DNA of 5,929 bases, from positions 1 through 5,929 of the forward strand of contig JAODNF010000141.1 in assembly GCA_025464915.1 (NCBI GenBank). The letters run 5' to 3'. Below are positions 1 through 4,968 of this stretch, piece after piece (positions within the stretch are counted from its first letter, which is position 1; each line of letters opens with the position of its first letter). The DNA comes from Frankiales bacterium. GTDB lineage: Bacteria > Actinomycetota > Actinomycetes > Mycobacteriales > SCTD01. The notes under the pieces are model-generated. The model was given only the letters and a program-made list of their open reading frames with translations. It was not told where the DNA came from and did not search any database. A program made the position numbers and the translations under genes.

Positions 1-850
1 CGCGGGCCTCGACGCCCTGCTCGAGGCGCTTCACGCGGTCGACGCGGACCCGGATGTCGCCCGTGAGCTCCTCGAGCGTCTCGAAGCCCGACACCTGCTG
101 CGCCCACTCGTCGGTCGCGTCGGGGAGCACGCGCTCGTTGACGGAGCGGATCGTGACGGCGACGTCGGCGGTCTTGCCCTCGAGGTCGCCGGCGACGAGC
201 TCGGTCTGGAAGGTGCGGGCGTCGCCGGCGGACGCGCCGCGGATCGCCTCGTCGATGCCGTCGAGGAGCTGGCCCGAGCCGACCTCGTACGACAGGCCCT
301 GGGCCGTGCCGCCGGGGACGGCCTCGCCGTCGACGGTGGCCTCGAGGTCGAGGGACACGAAGTCGCCGTCGACCGCGGCGCGCTCGACGGGGGACAGCGA
401 GCCGAAGCGGGCGCGCAGGGCGTCGAGCTGCTCGCTGACGTCGTCCTCGGAGACGACGACGTCGTCGACCGTCACGGACAGCGAGTCGTAGGCGGGGAGC
501 GCGAACTCCGGGCGGACGTCGACCTCGGCCGTGAACTCGAGCTTCACCGGGTCGTCGAGGGTCGTGACCTCGATGTCGGGGCGGTTGACCGGGACGATCT
601 TGGTGGTCTCGACGGCCTCGCCGTAGAGGCGGCCGATGGCCTCGTTGACGGCCTCCTCGAGCACGACGCCGCGGCCGACGCGCTGGTCGAGGATGCGCGG
701 CGGGACCTTGCCGGGGCGGAAGCCCTGGACCTTCACCTGCGAGCCGATGGTCTTGTAGGCCTTGTCCAGCTCGGGCTTCAGCTCGTCGAAGCCGGCCTCG
801 ATCGTCAGCTTGACCCTGGTGGGGCTCAGGGTCTCGACGGAGCTCTGCAC
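1..850 (-). CDS. tig: Trigger factor, ribosome-associated chaperone/prolyl isomerase (5' part, C-terminus outside window)
   Basis: Trigger factor binds the ribosome at the peptide exit and shields nascent chains; it also carries a peptidyl-prolyl isomerase domain. The first 283 residues are present, and the frame stays open to the left edge. Residues 1-110 form the N-terminal ribosome-binding domain, with the signature loop GFRPGKVP at 43-50. Residues about 150-240 are the FKBP-like domain (DGDFVSLDLEATVDG from 161, then YEVGSGQLLDGIDEAIRG from 188). The helical C-terminal chaperone domain begins after about 245 and is cut; the family is usually 430-480 residues. The start is GTG at 850-848 (MQSSVETLSPTRVKL). 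It is chosen because a GAGAAGGA Shine-Dalgarno stretch lies just upstream and because this matches the family N-terminus. tRNA-Pro lies 31 bp upstream on the same strand, so read-through co-transcription is plausible. Confidence 0.96.
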   Translation of the reverse strand, partial: MQSSVETLSPTRVKLTIEAGFDELKPELDKAYKTIGSQVKVQGFRPGKVPPRILDQRVGRGVVLEEAVNEAIGRLYGEAVETTKIVPVNRPDIEVTTLDDPVKLEFTAEVDVRPEFALPAYDSLSVTVDDVVVSEDDVSEQLDALRARFGSLSPVERAAVDGDFVSLDLEATVDGEAVPGGTAQGLSYEVGSGQLLDGIDEAIRGASAGDARTFQTELVAGDLEGKTADVAVTIRSVNERVLPDATDEWAQQVSGFETLEELTGDIRVRVDRVKRLEQGVEAR

Positions 851-861
851 AGCGGTGTTCC

Positions 862-875
862 TTCTCTTCGGAGAA
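862..875 (-). promoter_or_regulatory. Small hairpin in the tig leader overlapping its Shine-Dalgarno
   Basis: On the minus strand a perfect 5-bp inverted repeat TTCTC-CGAA-GAGAA lies between the tRNA-Pro 3' end and the tig start. Its 3' arm is the first part of the ribosome-binding stretch GAGAAGGA (866-859). Folding would therefore partly hide the site. The stem is short and AU-containing, so any effect would be modest. The plus-strand copy reads C(TTCG)G, a stable tetraloop, but nothing suggests that strand is transcribed here. A regulatory role is inference. Confidence 0.35.
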
Positions 876-881
876 CAGGTG

Positions 882-954
882 TCGGGGCGGCGGGACTCGA
901 ACCCGCGATCTCCTGCTCCCAAAGCAGGCGCGCTAGCCACTACGCTACGCCCCG
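882..954 (-). tRNA. tRNA-Pro (anticodon TGG)
   Basis: A full 73-nt cloverleaf reads on the minus strand. The acceptor stem is CGGGGCG/CGCCCCG and the D-arm is GCGTAGTGGCTAGCGC. The anticodon stem is CCTGC/GCAGG around the loop TTTGGGA, giving anticodon TGG at 921-919. The variable loop is AGATC, and the T-arm is GCGGG-TTCGAAT-CCCGC. The C1-G72 pair and discriminator A73 are the bacterial proline identity features. CCA is not encoded (CAC follows the discriminator), so it must be added by the CCA-adding enzyme, unlike the tRNA-Gly next door. The gene leads directly towards tig on the same strand. Confidence 0.96.
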
Positions 955-966
955 CGTGCGTCGGCA

Positions 967-972
967 AGCCTA
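967..972 (-). promoter_or_regulatory. Candidate -10 element for tRNA-Pro
   Basis: On the minus strand TAGGCT fits the actinobacterial TANNNT -10 pattern. It ends 12 nt before the tRNA-Pro 5' end, allowing a short precursor leader of about 6 nt. The matching -35 region would fall inside the tRNA-Gly acceptor stem, and no good TTGACA-like hexamer is visible there. This is a single-hexamer match in a 32-bp gap, so it is tentative. Confidence 0.35.
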
Positions 973-986
973 GCCGCCGCGCTCGT

Positions 987-1060
987 GCGGCCGTAGCTCA
1001 ATGGTAGAGCCCTAGTCTTCCAAACTAGCTACGCGGGTTCGATTCCCGTCGGCCGCTCCA
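987..1060 (+). tRNA. tRNA-Gly (anticodon TCC), CCA encoded
   Basis: This is a 74-nt cloverleaf including the encoded CCA. The acceptor stem is GCGGCCG/CGGCCGC and the D-arm is GCTCAATGGTAGAGC. The anticodon stem CTAGT/ACTAG encloses CTTCCAA, giving anticodon TCC at 1019-1021. The variable loop is CTAC, and the T-arm is GCGGG-TTCGATT-CCCGT with one terminal G-T wobble. Discriminator T73 is normal for bacterial glycine tRNAs. CCA occupies 1058-1060, and its last A is also the A of the aat ATG. Only 32 bp separate its 5' end from the divergent tRNA-Pro. Confidence 0.96.
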
Positions 1061-1800
1061 TGACCCATCCCTTCGACGAGCTCGACGTCGCTGCCGCCCC
1101 GCGGGAGCTCGTCGCGCTCGGGGGCGAGCTCTCCCCCGACAACCTCCGGGCCGCCTACCGCAACGGCGTCTTCCCGTGGCCCGCGGGTGTCGAGGACGAG
1201 AGGAGCCAGGACCGGGCGCTGCGCCGGCTGGCGCGCCGGGGCGAGCTGCCGCTCCTGCCCGGTACGCCGGACGGGCCGCTGGTCCCGTGGGTCTCGCCGC
1301 ACCCTCGGGCCGTGGTGCTCACCGCCCAGGTGCACGCTCCGCGCTCCCTGAAGCAGCTGCTCCGTCGTACCGGCTGGGAGACGACGCTCGACCGTGCTTT
1401 CGCGCAGGTCATCGCCGGCTGCGCCCGCCGCGACAGCACCTGGATCACCGACCGCATGATCGCCGGGTACACGGCCCTGCACCGCGACGGGGACGCCCAC
1501 TCGGTCGAGGTGTGGGACGGAGACCGCCTCGTCGGCGGGCTCTACGGCGTGCTCAGCGGGCGGGTGTTCAGCGGCGAGTCGATGTTCTTCGTCGAGAGCG
1601 GGGCCTCGAAGGCCGCTGTGCTCGACCTGTGCCGGCGGATGTCCGAGGCAGGAGCGCCGATCCTCGACACCCAGCAGGAGTCGCCGCACCTGCGGTCGAT
1701 GGGACAGGTGCTGGTGCACAGGAGCGAGTACGTCGAGGCGGTCCGCGGCATGCAGCAGCCCGTGACGCTGCCTCGCGAGCGCCGGCTGCTGGGAGCCTGA
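1060..1800 (+). CDS. aat: Leucyl/phenylalanyl-tRNA-protein transferase
   Basis: Aat moves Leu or Phe from aminoacyl-tRNA onto proteins with N-terminal Arg or Lys, making N-degrons read by ClpS and destroyed by Clp protease in the cytoplasm. The 246 residues show the family order: LVALGGELSPDNLRAAYRNG then VFPW (18-40), PWVSPHPRAV (76-85), DSTWIT (about 127-132), GGLYGVLSGRVFSGESMFF (about 159-177, E173) and LDTQQESPHLRSMG (202-215, with the D203-x-Q205 pair that corresponds to the proposed catalytic region). Residues about 42-73 look like an insertion between FPW and PWVSP compared with the 234-residue E. coli enzyme, while the N-terminus is short. ATG 1060 is the first possible start: the frame upstream hits TAG at 994 with no start codon between, and no start codon follows before the conserved LVALGG. 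There is no Shine-Dalgarno, because the upstream bases are tRNA. The gene ends 7 bp before the convergent phosphatase stop. Confidence 0.93.
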   Translation: MTHPFDELDVAAAPRELVALGGELSPDNLRAAYRNGVFPWPAGVEDERSQDRALRRLARRGELPLLPGTPDGPLVPWVSPHPRAVVLTAQVHAPRSLKQLLRRTGWETTLDRAFAQVIAGCARRDSTWITDRMIAGYTALHRDGDAHSVEVWDGDRLVGGLYGVLSGRVFSGESMFFVESGASKAAVLDLCRRMSEAGAPILDTQQESPHLRSMGQVLVHRSEYVEAVRGMQQPVTLPRERRLLGA

Positions 1801-1807
1801 CCGGCCG

Positions 1808-2920
1808 CTACAGGTGCGGGGACCGCCACAGCAGGATCAGGCCGCGGTCGTCGGCCGACCCGTCGGAGACCCGGTTCACGAGGACCTCGCCACCGCCCGC
1901 GAAACCGCGGGTGACGAGGCGCTCCGCCTCGCCGAGCAGCTTGTCGATGCCGACGTCGAGGTCGCGACCGGGCACCTCGACGAGCCCGTCGGTGTAGAGC
2001 AGCAGCGCGTCGCCGGGCCGCAGCTGGCCGGAGCAGGGCTCGTAGTCGACGTCCGGCAGCAGGCCGAGTGCCGGGCCCTCCGCCTTGAGCTTGTCCCAGA
2101 GGCCCTTGCCCGCGTCGAAGTGCACGACGGGCGGGTGGCCGGCGGAGCTGACCTCGTACCCGCCCGTCTCGAGGTCGAGCACGAGGTGGGCCGCCGTGGC
2201 GAAGCCCTCCGTCCAGTCCTGCCGCACCAGGTAGGTGTTGGCGGCGCCCAGGAAGTCCTTGGTGCCGACCAGACCACCCAGGGCGCCGCTGAGCAGCAGC
2301 GCGCGGGTGCCGGCCTCGACGCCCTTGCCGGAGACGTCGGCGAGGACGATCTCGAGCCGGTCTCCCTCGACGTGGGACACGACGAAGTCGCCGGCGAACG
2401 GGCCGCCGCCGGCGGGCTTGATGACCAGCTCGGCCTGCCAGCGAGGGGGCAGCGGCGGGATCCGGCCGGCGTCCTCGAGCCGTCGGCGGAGCTCGACGAG
2501 CATCGAGTCGGCCCGCATGCCGGCCATGCCGGTCTCGTCGCGCGAGCGGGCGAACTCGTAGGCCACCAGGCCGGTGATGCCGACGACGGCCACCAGGCCG
2601 AAGGGGCGTGAGGTGCTCGTGGTGACGATGTCGGTGATGTACGCGGCGAGGCAGCCGGCGACGACGAAGGCGATCTTCAGCATGCCGCGGCGGCTGATGA
2701 GCAGCCCGCCGAACAGGAGCACGAGCGCGAGCAGCGACGGCGCGAAGTAGTTGCGCGACGCCAGGACGCCACCGAGCGTGATCCCGACGGCCGCTGCGGT
2801 CAGCGCGAGCATCGACAGGTGCTCGGGAGGGGGGTCGCGGCGGAGCCGCGAGATGCCGGCCGGAAGCCAACCCAGCCACCAGAGCCAGGAGCGCTCAGCC
2901 CGTTCCTGGGTGGACGTCAT
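1808..2920 (-). CDS. Membrane-anchored SpoIIE-type PP2C serine phosphatase
   Basis: The 370-residue protein has two parts. After a Trp-rich, basic N-terminus (1-33) come about four hydrophobic segments (roughly 35-55, 60-75, 80-98 and 107-121), which should anchor it in the inner membrane. A short linker leads to a cytoplasmic PP2C domain of the SpoIIE/RsbU class (about 160-368). The motifs run in order: AGDF (D178), ADVSGKG (D195), SSAGHPP (259-264), ALGLLPD (284-290), LLLYTDGLVE (D311) and DDRGLILLW (D357, D358). All metal-binding aspartates expected for the family are present, so it should be active. Known relatives dephosphorylate STAS anti-anti-sigma factors to switch on alternative sigma factors. 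No PAS or GAF sensor is visible, and no STAS, anti-sigma or sigma gene lies in the window, so the target is unknown. It lies 54 bp downstream of nei on the same strand and has its own candidate promoter. Confidence 0.88.
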   Translation of the reverse strand: MTSTQERAERSWLWWLGWLPAGISRLRRDPPPEHLSMLALTAAAVGITLGGVLASRNYFAPSLLALVLLFGGLLISRRGMLKIAFVVAGCLAAYITDIVTTSTSRPFGLVAVVGITGLVAYEFARSRDETGMAGMRADSMLVELRRRLEDAGRIPPLPPRWQAELVIKPAGGGPFAGDFVVSHVEGDRLEIVLADVSGKGVEAGTRALLLSGALGGLVGTKDFLGAANTYLVRQDWTEGFATAAHLVLDLETGGYEVSSAGHPPVVHFDAGKGLWDKLKAEGPALGLLPDVDYEPCSGQLRPGDALLLYTDGLVEVPGRDLDVGIDKLLGEAERLVTRGFAGGGEVLVNRVSDGSADDRGLILLWRSPHL

Positions 2921-2927
2921 CCGTACG

Positions 2928-2933
2928 AGGGTA
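2928..2933 (-). promoter_or_regulatory. Candidate -10 element for a near-leaderless phosphatase transcript
   Basis: On the minus strand TACCCT fits TANNNT and ends 7 nt before the phosphatase ATG. Transcription would start at or one base before the start codon. CGGACA (2958-2953), 19 bp upstream, matches four of six bases of the -35 consensus. No good Shine-Dalgarno precedes the ATG, which is consistent with a leaderless mRNA, a common form in actinobacteria. The position is inferred from spacing only. Confidence 0.4.
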
Positions 2934-2974
2934 TCGGACCGGACGTCCTTGCTGTCCGTTTGGTGACGTCCGCC

Positions 2975-3733
2975 TTACGCCGTCAACGGCTGGCAGGTGG
3001 GGCACCAGAACAGGTTGCGGCCGGCCATCACCTCGGCGCGCACCTCCGTCCCGCACACGCGGCAGGGCTCGCCCGCCCGCCGGTAGACCCAGTGCGCGTC
3101 CTCGCGGCGCACCGGTCGTCTCGCGTCCGTCGTGATGATCCGGTTGTCCTTCACGCCTCGGCGCATCAGCGCACGGAGGTCGGTCCACAGCTGCTGCCAG
3201 CTCGTCACCTCACGGCCGGGGGTGAACGGCGACTGGCGGGCCCGGAAGAGCACCTCCGCCCGGTAGACGTTGCCGACCCCGGCGAGCACCGACTGGTCCA
3301 TGAGCAGCTGGCCGATCGTCGCGCGGGAGCGGGCGATGCGCTCCGCGGCGACGTGCCCGTCGTCGGTGCGCCGCAGGGGGTCGGGGCCGAGCCTGGCCAG
3401 CGTCGCCCGCCGGTCGGCGGTGGTGTGGACCTCGCAGGCGGTGGGACCGCGCAGGTCGAGCCTGGCGGTGTCCGTCGTCATGGTCAGCCGCGGCGGGCCG
3501 CCGCCGCCGCTCCACTTGCCGTAGAGCCCGAGGTGGACGTGCAGGCTCAGGTCTCCCTCGAACAGGTACCAGAGGTGCTTGCCGTAGGGCTCGATGCGCA
3601 GGCACTCCCGGCCGGTCAGCAGCGCCGCCCCGTCGGCGAACCTGCCCTGCGGGCTGGCGAGGCTGACCCGCTGCCCGACGAGGAGCGGGCGGTGGTCCCG
3701 GGCCAGCCGGTGGATCGTGTGACCCTCAGGCAC
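2975..3733 (-). CDS. nei: Fpg/Nei-family DNA glycosylase/AP lyase (endonuclease VIII-like)
   Basis: This base-excision repair enzyme removes oxidised bases and nicks the abasic site. Its 252 residues show every family landmark. After Met removal the N-terminus is PEGHT (catalytic P2 and E3). K52 in PYGKHLWY matches the beta-hairpin lysine. LLMDQSVLAGVGNVYRAE (143-160) is the helix-two-turn-helix DNA-binding motif. The C-terminal zinc finger has C224-x2-C227 and C244-x2-C247, with R239 as the finger arginine. PEGHT rather than PELPE points to the Nei rather than MutM branch, and the position next to rpiB matches M. tuberculosis Rv2464c (Nei1). The start is GTG 3733, fixed by the need for P2. 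It overlaps the rpiB stop by 8 bp, so translation is probably coupled. The stop is TAA, less usual at this GC content. Confidence 0.93.
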   Translation of the reverse strand: MPEGHTIHRLARDHRPLLVGQRVSLASPQGRFADGAALLTGRECLRIEPYGKHLWYLFEGDLSLHVHLGLYGKWSGGGGPPRLTMTTDTARLDLRGPTACEVHTTADRRATLARLGPDPLRRTDDGHVAAERIARSRATIGQLLMDQSVLAGVGNVYRAEVLFRARQSPFTPGREVTSWQQLWTDLRALMRRGVKDNRIITTDARRPVRREDAHWVYRRAGEPCRVCGTEVRAEVMAGRNLFWCPTCQPLTA

Positions 3734-4172
3734 CCTCGTAGTCCGTCAGCATCTGGATGCGGCGGACGTGCCTCGGGTCGTGGCTGAACGGGGTGTCGAG
3801 GAACGCGTCGACCAGGGCGAGGGACTCCTCCAGCGTGTGCATCCGGGCGCCGACGCTGACGACGTTGGCGTCGTTGTGCTGCCGTGCGAGCTGGGCCGTC
3901 TCGACGCTGTGCGCCAGGGCCGCCCGGACGCCCTTGACCTTGTTGGCCGCGATCTGCTCGCCGTTGCCCGAGCCGCCGATGACCACCCCGAGGCTGCCCG
4001 GGTCCGCGACGGTCGCCTCGGCCGCGGCGAAGCAGAACGGCGGGTAGTCGTCGATCGCGTCGTACTGTGCCGGGCCGTGGTCGACGGGCTCGTGCCCGGC
4101 CTTGGCAAGGTGCTCCTTGAGGGCCTCCTTGAGCTCGAAGCCGGCATGATCACAACCGAGGTGGACGCGCAT
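3726..4172 (-). CDS. rpiB: Ribose-5-phosphate isomerase B (RpiB/LacAB family)
   Basis: RpiB interconverts ribose 5-phosphate and ribulose 5-phosphate in the pentose phosphate pathway (cytoplasm, dimer). The 148 residues begin MRVHLGCDHAGFELK (D8, H9 of the substrate pocket) and contain VVIGGSGNGEQIAANK (63-78), RQHNDANVVSVGAR (97-110) and HDPRHVRRI (131-139, phosphate-binding arginines). The E. coli active-site cysteine position is S68 here, with E72 in GNGEQ. This is the mycobacterial type, in which glutamate (E75 in M. tuberculosis) is the base. ATG 4172 is chosen because it matches the mycobacterial N-terminus; the frame stays open upstream to 4316, but that part reads as shadow of the DUF429 gene. 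A GGAAGG lies 14 nt upstream, farther than usual. The ATG shares two bases with the divergent DUF429 ATG, so the promoter must lie inside that gene. Confidence 0.94.
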   Translation of the reverse strand: MRVHLGCDHAGFELKEALKEHLAKAGHEPVDHGPAQYDAIDDYPPFCFAAAEATVADPGSLGVVIGGSGNGEQIAANKVKGVRAALAHSVETAQLARQHNDANVVSVGARMHTLEESLALVDAFLDTPFSHDPRHVRRIQMLTDYEGA

Positions 4173-4806
4173 GGGTGCAGATGATGCCTTCCTCGGGGTC
4201 GACGGCTGCCCAGGGGGTTGGGTCGGCGCCCTCGTGCGCGGCTCCCGGACCGACTGGTACGTCGGCACGCTGGCCTCTCTCGTCGCACTGCCCGCTGCGG
4301 TGGTGGCCGTCGACATCCCGCTCGCGCTGCCCGTCGACGGGACCCGGCGGGCGTGCGAGGTCCAGGCGCGGGCTCGGCTCGGAGCCGCCCGGTCGTCGGT
4401 CTTCTTCGCCCCGCCGCTGCCGGTGCTGGACGCCCGGGACCACGGTCACGCGTCGGAGCTGTCGCGGGCGGCGGGGTCGCTCGGGGTCTCGATCCAGACC
4501 TGGAACATCGTCCCGAAGATCCGCGAGGCGCTGGCCCTCTCGGGCGGTGGACGGCTGCTCGAGGTGCACCCGGAGCTGTCGTTCCGGGCGCTTGGAGCCG
4601 TGACGCACCCGAAGAAGACCGCCGCCGGACGGGCCGAGCGGCGGGCGCTGCTCGGGGACCCGGTGCTCCCGCAGGGGATCGCCCCGGCCGAGGACATGCT
4701 GGACGCCCTCGCCTGCGCCACGACCGCTGCCCGCTGGCTGCGGGGAGCGGCCGACGTGCTCGGCGAGGAGGTGCTGGGCGGACGCCTCAGCCGGATCGTC
4801 GTCTAG
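4171..4806 (+). CDS. DUF429 family protein, RNase H-like fold predicted, function unknown
   Basis: The 211-residue protein shows the DUF429 pattern: FLGVDGCPGGWV (7-18, D11), VVAVDIPLALP (44-54, D48), RRACEVQARARLGAARSSVF (59-78), TWNIVPKIREAL (110-121), LLEVHPELSFRAL (129-141, E131) and AEDMLDALACATTAARW (173-189, D175/D178). Acidic residues at the ends of the first strands and in the last helix resemble the metal-binding set of RNase H-like nucleases, but the family's reaction is not known to me. There is no signal peptide or membrane segment. The start is ATG 4171, preceded by GAGGTGG (4158-4164) at normal Shine-Dalgarno spacing. The gene is head-to-head with rpiB (start codons share 2 bp) and tail-to-tail with a small ORF (stop codons share 2 bp). 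It sits alone on the plus strand between two minus-strand genes that are neighbours in M. tuberculosis, suggesting insertion. Confidence 0.85.
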   Translation: MGADDAFLGVDGCPGGWVGALVRGSRTDWYVGTLASLVALPAAVVAVDIPLALPVDGTRRACEVQARARLGAARSSVFFAPPLPVLDARDHGHASELSRAAGSLGVSIQTWNIVPKIREALALSGGGRLLEVHPELSFRALGAVTHPKKTAAGRAERRALLGDPVLPQGIAPAEDMLDALACATTAARWLRGAADVLGEEVLGGRLSRIVV

Positions 4807-4928
4807 CTCGTCGTGACCGGCTCGTCCTCGGGGACGCGCTGCTCCGGCGCCCCGACGGCCGGCTCCGGATCGACCGCCGAGCTGTGCTCGACCCACGCGC
4901 AGTCCTCGACCGACCAGTAGCTCTCCAT
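4803..4928 (-). CDS. Small acidic hypothetical protein, 41 residues
   Basis: I do not recognise this protein. The frame begins MESYWSVEDCAWVEHSS and continues as a Pro/Glu/Val-rich tail ending VPEDEPVTTS. It has ten acidic residues against one Arg and one His, two Trp and a single Cys (C10) near the N-terminus, and no membrane segment or signal peptide. Coding is supported by base use: 40 of 41 sense codons end in G or C and first positions are G-rich, like the neighbouring genes. It lies 40 bp downstream of the DsbA-family gene on the same strand, so the two are probably co-transcribed. A GGGG stretch just before the ATG is a weak ribosome-binding site. Its TAG shares the CTAG at 4803-4806 with the DUF429 stop. 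It could still be a chance ORF. Confidence 0.58.
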   Translation of the reverse strand: MESYWSVEDCAWVEHSSAVDPEPAVGAPEQRVPEDEPVTTS

Positions 4929-4968
4929 GGCCCCAGTGTGACGCAGACCACATCCTCGCGCGAGCGGT

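Noticed and set aside
973..1001. TTGAGC in the tRNA-Gly D-arm as the -35 of tRNA-Pro
   Set aside because: The spacer to TAGGCT would be 23 bp, outside the usable range.
1780..1830. Possible bidirectional terminator between convergent aat and phosphatase
   Set aside because: Only a 5-bp GCCGG/CCGGC pair with a long loop is visible, no T-run follows on either strand, and the gap is 7 bp. Not convincing as a terminator.
1542..2879. A 445-codon minus-strand open frame extending past both ends of the aat/phosphatase convergence
   Set aside because: It is an out-of-phase shadow of the phosphatase: very Arg/Pro/Ala-rich, without any family motif, and it runs antisense into aat. The phosphatase frame holds all PP2C motifs.
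2913..2970. Three GACGTC palindromes (2913, 2942, 2965) around the nei/phosphatase gap
   Set aside because: GACGTC is very frequent in this window as Asp-Val codons or their complement, and the spacings (29 and 23 bp) are not regular.
4173..4316. Longer rpiB start giving 48 more residues
   Set aside because: The extension is antisense to the DUF429 gene, low in complexity, and absent from the family. MRVHLGCDHAG matches the usual RpiB N-terminus.
4955..4964. CTCGCGCGAG palindrome between the dsbA stop and the small ORF
   Set aside because: It has no loop for a hairpin and no T-run, and short CG palindromes are expected at this GC content.
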